Source: an uncultured Rhodospirillaceae bacterium
GTDB taxonomy: Bacteria > Pseudomonadota > Alphaproteobacteria > Thalassobaculales > Thalassobaculaceae
DNA length: 5,143 bases
Assembly (NCBI GenBank): GCA_937891725.1
Contig: CALAHL010000544.1
Coordinates: forward strand, 1-5,143
Reading direction: 5' to 3'
Shown here: one piece after another, positions 1-5,143 of the stretch
How the letters are laid out: every line of letters starts with the position of its first letter
How positions within the stretch are numbered: position 1 is the stretch's first letter
Notes under the pieces: model-generated
Database searches by the model: none
What the model was told of the DNA's origin: nothing
What the model saw: the letters and a program-made list of their open reading frames with translations, nothing else
Position numbers and translations under genes: made by a program

Positions 1-101
1 TCCTGGGCGAGCGGTTGGACCCGACCGGGATCGCGGGTGTACTCCTGACCAGTTACGGCGTCCTGCTGGCCAGCGGCGCGTTCTCCCGCAACAAGACGTA
101 G
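1..101 (+). CDS. C-terminal end of an EamA/DMT-family membrane transporter (partial)
   Basis: Only the last 32 codons are in the window (reading from base 3 to the TAG at 99-101); the gene begins to the left. The visible peptide starts LGERLDPTGIAGVLLTSYGV and continues as a small-residue-rich hydrophobic helix, then ends in a short basic tail (SRNKT). This matches the typical end of EamA/DMT (drug/metabolite) transporters, where a 'GE.l.p....G..li..Gv' motif introduces the tenth helix, followed by a short cytoplasmic tail. Such proteins sit in the inner membrane and export or import small metabolites; the substrate cannot be told from this fragment. The next gene starts 72 bases later on the same strand with no obvious terminator between, so the two may be co-transcribed. 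The family call rests on one motif and one helix and is moderate. Confidence 0.6.
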   Translation, partial: LGERLDPTGIAGVLLTSYGVLLASGAFSRNKT

Positions 102-161
102 TCCGAATGCGCTTGCCGACCGGGCCCGTGCGGATGCTTCATAGGGTGCCGCCCCCAACCT

Positions 162-165
162 GGAG
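162..165 (+). promoter_or_regulatory. Ribosome binding site of the decarboxylase-like gene
   Basis: GGAG at 162-165 lies 8 bases before the ATG at 174. It supports that ATG as the true start, which also gives an N-terminus that lines up with the family (a TFW near residue 11 and a YGG motif near residue 23). Confidence 0.6.
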
Positions 166-173
166 CCATCCCG

Positions 174-1473
174 ATGAACGAAAGTAGCAGCCGCGCCAAT
201 GACACGTTTTGGGCCCGCGCAGACCGGCACCTCCTGAAATACGGGGGCGATTTCGTCCCCTTTGTGCCGCGTCGGGCGGAAGGTTCCTTCCTGTATGACG
301 CTGACGGGCGCCGGGTGCTGGATTTCACCTCCGGTCAGATGAGCGCGATCCTGGGCCATTGCCACCCGGAGATCGTGGCCACGGTCCGGGAAAGCGTCGG
401 GGCGTCTCGACCATCTGTTTTCCTCCATGGTTTCGGATGAGGTTGTCGATTTGGCGGAAGCCTTGAGCCAGCTCGTCCCCGACCTTCCGAAGGTGATCCT
501 GCTATCGACCGGCGGCGAGGCCAACGAAGCGGCGATCCGTCTGGCCAAGCTGGTGACCGGAAAATGGGAGATCGTCGGCTTCACCCAGTCCTGGCACGGC
601 ATGACCGGTGGGGCCGCCGCCGCGACCTATAAGGCCGGTCGGCGCGGGATCGGGCCGCTCGCCGCCGGTTCGTTCGGCATTCCCGCACCGAATGCCTATC
701 GGCCGCGGTTCCCCGGTGTCGATTGGCGCACGGAGTTGGACGATTCCTTTGAACAATTGGACCGACAGTCGACCGGTAACCTTGCCGCCTTCATCGCGGA
801 GCCGATTCTGAGCAGCGGCGGCGTGCTGGAACTCCCGCTCGGATATCTTGCGGCCCTGCGGGATCATTGCCGCGCACGCGGCATGTTGCTGATCTTGGAT
901 GAGGCGCAAACCGGGATCGGGCGCACCGGGCAAATGTTCGCGTTCGAGCGCGACGGAGTGGTGCCGGACATCCTGACCCTGTCAAAGACACTTGGGGCCG
1001 GGCTGCCGCTTTCGGCCGTGATGACGTCGGAGCGGTTGGCCCGGGAGGCCGAGGCGCGCGAGTTCCTGTTCTTCACCACCCACGTCAACGACCCGCTTCC
1101 CGCAGCCGTCGGCCTCAAGGTTCTGGAGGTTGTTCAGCGGGATGGCCTTGCCGAACGCGCGGCCGTGGCCGGCGGGCGGCTGAAGGATGGGTTGCTCGGT
1201 TTGAAGGACCGGCATGCCTGCATTGGCGACGTTCGCGGACGCGGCCTTCTTCTGGGGCTCGAATTCACCGATCAGGATGGACGGCAGGCTTCGGAAATCT
1301 CTGATGCCGTCACGGATCTGGGGCTGGAGCTTGGCCTCTCCGCCAACATCGTTCGCGCCGGCAACTCCGGTGGCACCATGCGGATCGCCCCGCCTCTGAC
1401 CGTCACCGATGCGGAAATAGATCTGGGGGTCGAATTGCTTGAAGCCGCAATCTTGAAAGCTATGGCGAACTGA
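174..1473 (+). pseudogene. 2,2-dialkylglycine decarboxylase-like class III aminotransferase, broken by a +1 frameshift
   Basis: The family uses pyridoxal phosphate; its best-known relative, 2,2-dialkylglycine decarboxylase (DgdA), decarboxylates dialkylglycines and then transaminates pyruvate to alanine in the cytoplasm. As read, translation from 174 stops at 438-440 after 88 codons, and the rest is open only in another frame. Deleting one G from the run at 399-402 joins them into 432 residues, close to the roughly 433 of DgdA. The restored protein has FTSGQMSA (Q55), the phosphate-binding STGGE (111-115), SWHGMTG (W140), EPILSSGG, DEAQTG (D242, Q245), the Schiff-base lysine in TLSKTLGAG (K271), TTHVNDP (T301/T302) and RIAPPLT (R403, expected to hold the substrate carboxylate). 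All correspond to DgdA active-site residues as I recall them. No other break or decay is visible, so the lesion is recent or an error. Related proteins are often labelled only 'aspartate aminotransferase family', so the exact substrate is unproven. An ATG at 427 gives a 348-codon frame, but it has no clear ribosome site and would lack Q55. Confidence 0.85.
399..402 (+). other. Frameshift point: GGGG run with one extra G
   Basis: In the starting frame the codons read GTC GGG GCG TCT and run to a TGA at 438. With three Gs instead of four they read GTC GGG CGT CTC GAC CAT CTG, giving V-G-R-L-D-H-L, the expected family sequence ('.LDHLFS.M.S' in DgdA). The break can therefore be placed at this homopolymer, not merely near it. 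No in-frame stop or slippery heptamer lies here, so programmed frameshifting is unlikely. Confidence 0.85.
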
Positions 1474-1513
1474 GCCGCGCTCATTTGACGGGCCTGATTT
1501 CGGGCGACAAAGA

Positions 1514-1547
1514 CAACGACCCCGGCTGTTTCCAACCGGGGTCGTTG
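1514..1547. terminator. Shared hairpin terminator between convergent genes
   Basis: A perfect 12-bp inverted repeat (CAACGACCCCGG at 1514-1525, CCGGGGTCGTTG at 1536-1547) encloses a 10-base loop. It lies 40 bases after the decarboxylase-like stop and 37 bases beyond the Do protease stop, in the only gap between the convergent genes. On the minus strand the stem is followed by a broken T-rich stretch (TCTTTGTC); on the plus strand there is no T run. It is probably a real terminator for the minus-strand operon and perhaps a weaker or factor-assisted one for the plus strand. Confidence 0.75.
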
Positions 1548-1584
1548 CGCCACTTCGCAAAGGGCCATCGTGGGGGGCGGGGGA

Positions 1585-3144
1585 TCAGCCCTTGTCGATG
1601 CGAAGCGCAATAAAGCGCGTCTCGCCTTGGCTTGCCACAAACAGGAGGATCGACTTTTTGCCGGCCTCCCGGGCTTCAGCGACAGCGTCGGCAAGATCTT
1701 TCGGCTCGCGCACTTCTCTTTGGTTGGCCTCGACGATCACGTCGCCGACGCTCAACCCTTTCTCGGCGGCCACACCGTCGGTCGCGATCTCACGAATCAC
1801 AACACCGTCGATGTCGCCCGGCACCTTATAATCCTCTCGTAATTGCGGCGTCAGCGTGGCGACATCTAGACCAAGTGATGAAACCTTCGTGTCCTCAATC
1901 ACACCGTCGGTCTGCGACGTTTGAACGACACGCGCCTCTTCCGCCTTCTCCAGTTCACCGAGTTTGGCGGTCACAGCTTGTTCTTTGCCTGCACGCCAGA
2001 CCCGAACCGCGACCTCCTCGCCGACCTGGGTCTCCGCCACGATCCGGGGCAGAGCCCGCATCTCAGGCACGGCCTGACCATTGAACGACAGGATCACGTC
2101 ACCGGCCTCGATCCCCGAGGACTCAGCCGGACCACCCGGGGTCACAGCTGCGACCAGCGCGCCCTTTGCCTCCGGCAATCCAAGGCTTTCGGCGATCTCA
2201 TCGGTGACCTGCTGAATCTGAACACCCAGCCAACCGCGACGTGTCCGACCAAACTCCCTCAACTGCGAGACGACACCCTTGGCCAGCTCGGAGGAAATCG
2301 CAAAGCCGATACCGACCGAACCACCCGACTGAGAGAAGATGGCGGTATTGATGCCGATCACCTTACCGTCCATGTCGAACAGCGGACCACCCGAGTTGCC
2401 ACGGTTGATCGAGGCGTCCGTCTGGATGAAGTCATCGTACGGGCCTTGTCCGATATCCCGACCACGGGCCGAGATGATACCGGCGGTCACCGTGCCGCCG
2501 AGACCGAAGGGGTTGCCGATTGCAACCACCCAGTCGCCCACCCGCAGCTTGTCGCTGTCGCCGAAGCTTACGGACGGAAGAACCCGACCGGCTGGATCAA
2601 TCTGCAGAACCGCGACATCGGTCTTCTCGTCGGTGCCCAGCAATACCGCCTTGAATTCGGTGTCATCCTGCAAGCGAACGGTGATCTCATCGGCATCGGC
2701 GATCACGTGATTGTTGGTGACCACGATACCGGCGGAGTCGATGATAAAGCCCGAGCCCAGGGACTGTGCCCGACGCGGACGGTCCGAACGCGGCTGATTG
2801 CGGTCGAAGAACTCGTCGAAAAAGTCCTTGAAAGGCGATCCAGGCGGCAGCTGCGGCAGGTCGGGGCTGCGGCCGGCTTCGATCGTCTGTGTCGTGGCGA
2901 TATTGACCACGGCCGGCGACAGCTCGGCAGCAAGATCGGCGAAACTGGCTGGCGGCGCTTTCGCATCCGCCAGACCAGGCGCCAGAACGCCGATGCCGAA
3001 GACGACCACGATGGCGCCGGCGGCAATCGTTCGGGTGGTCCCGCCAAGCGAGGAGCGAACCCGGGACATCAGCCCCGCAGGCCCGTCAGTGGGATGCGAC
3101 GACATTTCGGTCTCGCACGGATACTCATGTTGTGTTTGAAGCAT
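1585..3144 (-). CDS. degP: Do-family periplasmic serine endopeptidase (DegP/HtrA/MucD type)
   Basis: This is a 519-residue HtrA protease that degrades or chaperones misfolded proteins in the periplasm. The N-terminus is a polar stretch of about 38 residues, then a hydrophobic segment (about 39-58) ending in LADAKA, which fits a signal peptide or a membrane anchor. The trypsin-like domain (about 65-295) carries the full catalytic triad: H146 in TNNHV, D176 in EKTDVAVL and S251 in GNSGGPL, with oxyanion-loop residues intact. PDZ1 follows (about 300-397, beginning RRGWLGVQI) and PDZ2 (about 420-512, with DGVVIREI and GLSVGDVI). Length and two PDZ domains match DegP, DegQ and MucD; which of these it equals in function cannot be decided from sequence. 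The start at 3144 has a good GAGGAG site, and an in-frame TAG three bases upstream of the preceding codon's end rules out a longer protein. Met14 (3105) is an alternative with a poorer site. The gene lies downstream of hflK-hflC-DUF2065 in the same direction but after a 264-base gap, so it may have its own promoter as well. Confidence 0.95.
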   Translation of the reverse strand: MLQTQHEYPCETEMSSHPTDGPAGLMSRVRSSLGGTTRTIAAGAIVVVFGIGVLAPGLADAKAPPASFADLAAELSPAVVNIATTQTIEAGRSPDLPQLPPGSPFKDFFDEFFDRNQPRSDRPRRAQSLGSGFIIDSAGIVVTNNHVIADADEITVRLQDDTEFKAVLLGTDEKTDVAVLQIDPAGRVLPSVSFGDSDKLRVGDWVVAIGNPFGLGGTVTAGIISARGRDIGQGPYDDFIQTDASINRGNSGGPLFDMDGKVIGINTAIFSQSGGSVGIGFAISSELAKGVVSQLREFGRTRRGWLGVQIQQVTDEIAESLGLPEAKGALVAAVTPGGPAESSGIEAGDVILSFNGQAVPEMRALPRIVAETQVGEEVAVRVWRAGKEQAVTAKLGELEKAEEARVVQTSQTDGVIEDTKVSSLGLDVATLTPQLREDYKVPGDIDGVVIREIATDGVAAEKGLSVGDVIVEANQREVREPKDLADAVAEAREAGKKSILLFVASQGETRFIALRIDKG

Positions 3145-3154
3145 GGACTATATT

Positions 3155-3160
3155 CTCCTC
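3155..3160 (-). promoter_or_regulatory. Ribosome binding site of the Do protease gene
   Basis: On the minus strand GAGGAG (3160 to 3155) precedes the ATG at 3144-3142 by 10 bases. It is the strongest purine-rich match near the gene and favours this ATG over the internal Met14, whose upstream sequence is only weakly SD-like. Confidence 0.6.
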
Positions 3161-3218
3161 GTCTCGGCGTTCATCTGCGCTCTCGTCGAACGGATCATCC
3201 GGACTCGTCTCGTCTCGG
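3158..3218. repeat. Two direct copies of a CTCGTCTCGG 10-mer in the protease leader
   Basis: CTCGTCTCGG occurs at 3158-3167 and again at 3209-3218, with further partial CTCGTC/TCTCG units around them (for example 3205-3214). The copy nearest the gene overlaps its ribosome binding site. This may be simple-sequence bias of a GC-rich leader or a paired protein- or RNA-binding site; nothing decides between them. Confidence 0.4.
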
Positions 3219-3221
3219 CTT

Positions 3222-3267
3222 GGATACCCGGCGCCAGGATCACCGATCACACTTGAGGTGGGTATCC
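3222..3267. repeat. Inverted repeat in the leader of the Do protease gene
   Basis: GGATACCC (3222-3229) and GGGTATCC (3260-3267) are perfect 8-base complements separated by 30 bases that also hold two GATCAC units. In the minus-strand transcript this could close a long stem-loop in the 5' untranslated region, or the arms could be two half-sites of a DNA-binding protein. The repeat is seen directly; the role is a guess. Confidence 0.4.
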
Positions 3268-3294
3268 GTAAGACACAATCAACGTCCGCTCTCG

Positions 3295-3324
3295 ATGCTA
3301 TCGAGTCTCGACCACAATTGCGAA
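3295..3324 (-). promoter_or_regulatory. Possible sigma-70-like promoter with overlapping dyad, upstream of the Do protease
   Basis: Reading the minus strand, TTCGCA (3324-3319) and TAGCAT (3300-3295) are separated by 18 bases; each matches the -35 and -10 consensus at 4 of 6 positions. The -10 candidate sits inside a perfect 15-base hairpin-type dyad, CTCGAT-GCT-ATCGAG (3291-3305), as would suit an operator. It would give a 5' leader of about 145 bases. No clear RpoE-type GGAAC or RpoH-type element was seen. The match is weak and could be chance. Confidence 0.25.
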
Positions 3325-3408
3325 ACGAACACGCCCGATATGGTACTCTTTGAACACATTTGAGGCGGCTTTGCGGCAGAATGAGACATCGGGCAAAAGA
3401 CCGGCTCT

Positions 3409-3594
3409 TTAGCTGCGGATCAGCCATACTCCGAGCACGCCGAAAAGGGCGACGCCCAGGCCAACAGCGCGCAATGTCGTCGGGGGAAGTTCGAACGCGG
3501 CCTGCATACCGCGCTTCATGGCGTCCGGAAAACCGGCGTACAAAACACCTTCAATCACCAGGACAAGCGCCAGCGCCGTCAGGAAATCAGTCAT
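3409..3594 (-). CDS. DUF2065 family small inner-membrane protein (YjeT-like)
   Basis: A 61-residue protein with two hydrophobic helices (about 4-21 and 42-58) joined by a short charged loop containing the motif FPDAMKR and then ELPP..LR. These motifs, the size and the position right after hflC are those of DUF2065, the family of E. coli YjeT, which is also encoded beside hflC. Its function is not established; the position suggests a partner of the HflKC-FtsH complex, which is inference. The start ATG at 3594 is 39 bases after the hflC stop; a stop codon in frame upstream and no other start in between fix it. No good Shine-Dalgarno sequence precedes it, so translation may depend on coupling to hflC. 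No terminator hairpin is evident immediately after its TAA. Confidence 0.85.
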   Translation of the reverse strand: MTDFLTALALVLVIEGVLYAGFPDAMKRGMQAAFELPPTTLRAVGLGVALFGVLGVWLIRS

Positions 3595-3633
3595 GACGGC
3601 GCTGGATGGTAAGATTTCATGTCAACCCGAGAC

Positions 3634-4512
3634 CTATTCGGCCGCCGGGGCCCCACCCATCGAGTTGAAGAACCGGAAGAAGTCGCTGTCCGGGTTGAGC
3701 ACCAGAGTGGTGTCACCAGCCGACAACGCCGTCCGATACGCCTGCATCGATCGGTAGAAGGCGAAGAAATCAGGATCCTGACCGAATGCGTCGGCGTAGA
3801 TCTTGATGGCCTGACCGTCACCCTCACCGCGCAGAGTCTCGGCCTGCTTCTTTGCCTCGGCAATGACGATGGTGCGCTGCTTGTCCGCGTCCGCCCGGAT
3901 CTTCTGAGCCTGTTCGGAACCCTCTGCACGGAACTGTGCAGCTTCCCGTTCACGCTCGGAGATCATTCGATTGTAAACGTTTTCCCGGGTCGCATCGGGA
4001 TAATCCGCGCGGCGAATACGAACCTCGATGATCTCAAGGCCGTAGCGGGTGGCGGATTCGTTCACAATTTCCTTGATCTGGGACATGATCGTCACCCGAC
4101 CGTCCGAGAGCACCTGCAGCAGGGTCTGGTTACCCAGAACCCGACGGAGAGACGAGTTGATAATGTTCGATAGGCGGCTAGCGGCTTCCCGCTCCGTCCG
4201 CACTGACCGGAAAAACTGCAACGGATCCGTGATCGTGTAACGAGCGTAGCTGTCCACATCGAGACGCTTCTGATCCGACAGAATAACCTGCTGACGCGGC
4301 GGGTCCACATCAAGGGCCCGGCGCTCGTAGAACACGGTTTCCTCGATGAACGGGATCTTGAATTGCAGACCCGGCTCCAGAATCTGACGGACCGGCTCAC
4401 CAAAGCGCAGAACCAACGTCTGTTTGGTCTGATCCACGATGAAGTACGAGTTCGACAGGATCACGCCGCCAATGAGGACGATGGCCCCGATAATCGCGAG
4501 TGTGCGGTTCAT
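3634..4512 (-). CDS. hflC: HflC, SPFH/band 7 subunit of the HflKC modulator of FtsH
   Basis: HflC pairs with HflK to form a large membrane-bound cage on the periplasmic side of the inner membrane that encloses the ATP-dependent protease FtsH and limits its access to membrane substrates. The 292-residue protein has one N-terminal transmembrane helix (about 4-23), an SPFH/band 7 domain (about 24-185, with LRFGEPV and PGLQFKIPF), and a long charged alanine/glutamate-rich helix (about 180-235, including VYNRMISERERE and GEGDGQA). The HflC signature DPDFFAFYRSMQAY follows (246-259), and then a short C-terminal segment. This is the normal HflC length and order. Despite older naming as a protease subunit, it has no catalytic residues. 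Its ATG shares one base with the hflK stop (TGATG, base 4512), indicating translational coupling, and GGGGGA at 4525-4520 is a plausible ribosome site 7 bases upstream. Confidence 0.96.
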   Translation of the reverse strand: MNRTLAIIGAIVLIGGVILSNSYFIVDQTKQTLVLRFGEPVRQILEPGLQFKIPFIEETVFYERRALDVDPPRQQVILSDQKRLDVDSYARYTITDPLQFFRSVRTEREAASRLSNIINSSLRRVLGNQTLLQVLSDGRVTIMSQIKEIVNESATRYGLEIIEVRIRRADYPDATRENVYNRMISEREREAAQFRAEGSEQAQKIRADADKQRTIVIAEAKKQAETLRGEGDGQAIKIYADAFGQDPDFFAFYRSMQAYRTALSAGDTTLVLNPDSDFFRFFNSMGGAPAAE

Positions 4513-5143
4513 CAGTTGGTCCCCCGGTTGGTGCTGGACCCGGTGCTACTGCCTGATGCGCCACCGGTTCGTTTTTGGATTTCCGGCAGCGGCAGATAAG
4601 GCACCACGCCGTTTCCGGAACCGTTCTCGGAATCGATGATCACCTTGTTCACCTTGCCGAATACCTCTTCCAGGGTTTCGAGATAGATCCGCTGGGTCGT
4701 GACATCTTTTGACACGGTGTAGGCCGAGAGCACCGAGTTGAAGCGGTTCGCGTCACCTTCAGCTCGGTTTACGACTTCCTCACGGAAGGCGCTGGCTTCT
4801 TCCACCATCTGCGCGGCCTCGCCTCGAGCACGTGGCAGAATGTCATTCCGGTAGGTCTCGGCCTCGTTGATCAGTCGCTCCAAGTCCTGTTTGGCACGCT
4901 GCACTTCGTTGAACGCGTCAATAACCTGAGCTGGCGGGTCAACCTGCAACAGTTGAACCTGCCGGATCTCGATACCGGCCTGATATTCGTTGACCAATTC
5001 CTGCAGGTTGGTGCGCGCCTCAGCCTCGATCGGTCCGCGTCGGTCCGTCAAAGCGTCCTGAATACGGGTGCGGCCAATGATATCGCGCATCACCGCTTCG
5101 GCGGAAACCTTCACCGTCTCCTCGGGTTCACGAATGTTGAACA
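4512..5143 (-). CDS. hflK: HflK, SPFH/band 7 subunit of the HflKC modulator of FtsH (C-terminal half)
   Basis: The frame is open to the right edge of the window, so the gene continues outside; 209 complete codons are visible of a protein usually near 400 residues. The transmembrane helix and the first part of the SPFH domain are missing. The visible part begins FNIREPEETVKVSAEAVMRD, the expected mid-SPFH sequence of HflK, followed by GIEIRQVQLLQVDPP and V.DAFNEVQRAKQDLERLI, which are typical HflK motifs. Next comes the long charged helix (about NEAETYRND to NRAEGDANRF), the segment YLETLEEVFGKVNKVIID, and VVPYLPLPE. The protein ends in a low-complexity tail rich in Gly, Ser, Thr and Asn. A GTG codon at 5114-5112 is internal, not the start, because homology continues upstream of it. 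Its TGA overlaps the hflC ATG by one base. Confidence 0.95.
   Translation of the reverse strand, partial: FNIREPEETVKVSAEAVMRDIIGRTRIQDALTDRRGPIEAEARTNLQELVNEYQAGIEIRQVQLLQVDPPAQVIDAFNEVQRAKQDLERLINEAETYRNDILPRARGEAAQMVEEASAFREEVVNRAEGDANRFNSVLSAYTVSKDVTTQRIYLETLEEVFGKVNKVIIDSENGSGNGVVPYLPLPEIQKRTGGASGSSTGSSTNRGTN
4520..4525 (-). promoter_or_regulatory. Ribosome binding site of hflC, inside the end of hflK
   Basis: GGGGGA on the minus strand (4525 to 4520) lies within the last hflK codons, 7 bases before the hflC ATG. With the TGATG stop-start overlap, it suggests coupled synthesis of the two subunits, which assemble in equal numbers. Confidence 0.5.

Noticed and set aside
396..440. Programmed ribosomal frameshifting to make the full decarboxylase-like enzyme
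   Set aside because: A +1 shift would be needed, but there is no stop or rare-codon pause at the GGGG run, no prfB-like CTT-TGA signal and no evident downstream structure; the family is not known for recoding.
982..1694. Minus-strand open frames (192 and 140 codons) opposite the decarboxylase-like gene and its downstream gap
   Set aside because: They lie over well-conserved coding sequence of the plus strand and the convergent terminator, and show no domain.
1921..3363. A 480-codon open frame on the plus strand opposite the Do protease
   Set aside because: It is antisense to a gene with a complete catalytic triad and two PDZ domains, is rich in Arg, His and Asp as expected of a shadow frame in GC-rich DNA, and matches no family I recognise.
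3125..3427. A 100-codon minus-strand open frame across the protease leader
   Set aside because: It overlaps both the DUF2065 and protease gene ends in other frames, has an irregular composition and no clear ribosome site or recognisable domain. It could be a leader peptide but nothing supports that.
3615..3626. A perfect TTGACA on the minus strand just after the hflC stop
   Set aside because: No acceptable -10 element lies 15-19 bases downstream; the nearby TACCAT is far too close.
5112..5114. GTG as the start of the right-hand gene
   Set aside because: HflK-like sequence (FNIREPEET) continues upstream of it to the window edge, so the GTG is an internal valine and the gene is cut by the window.
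1..5143. CRISPR arrays, tRNA or rRNA genes, insertion sequences, phage or defence genes
   Set aside because: No spaced repeats, transposase or integrase frames, terminal repeats or cloverleaf-like segments were seen; almost all of the window is accounted for by housekeeping-type genes.

Overview
The window looks like a chromosomal segment from a GC-rich alphaproteobacterium, possibly Rhodospirillales-like. The reason is the gene order hflK-hflC-DUF2065-Do protease on the minus strand, together with the protein sequences themselves. The order assignment rests on recalled neighbourhood patterns and codon style, not on a search.

Left part (1-1473, plus strand): the last 32 codons of an EamA/DMT-type membrane transporter are followed, 72 bases on, by a 432-residue PLP enzyme of the class III aminotransferase fold. 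That enzyme closely resembles 2,2-dialkylglycine decarboxylase. Its reading frame is broken by one extra G in a GGGG run at 399-402. Removing that base restores an unbroken, full-length enzyme with its expected catalytic residues, so this is either a very young pseudogene or a sequencing or assembly error.

Middle (1474-1584): the plus-strand and minus-strand units converge here. They share a strong 12-bp hairpin at 1514-1547 that probably serves as a terminator for both.

Right part (1585-5143, minus strand, read right to left): the order is hflK (N-terminal half outside the window), hflC (start overlaps the hflK stop by one base), a 61-residue two-helix DUF2065 protein, a 264-base gap, then a Do/DegP-type periplasmic serine protease with two PDZ domains. 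HflK and HflC form the SPFH complex that surrounds and modulates the membrane protease FtsH. The Do protease degrades or holds misfolded proteins in the periplasm. The block is therefore an envelope protein quality-control locus. The gap before the protease gene holds two dyads and short repeats and may carry its own promoter.

I found no mobile element, CRISPR array, RNA gene or clearly new system. The frameshift and the protease leader are the points most worth checking.
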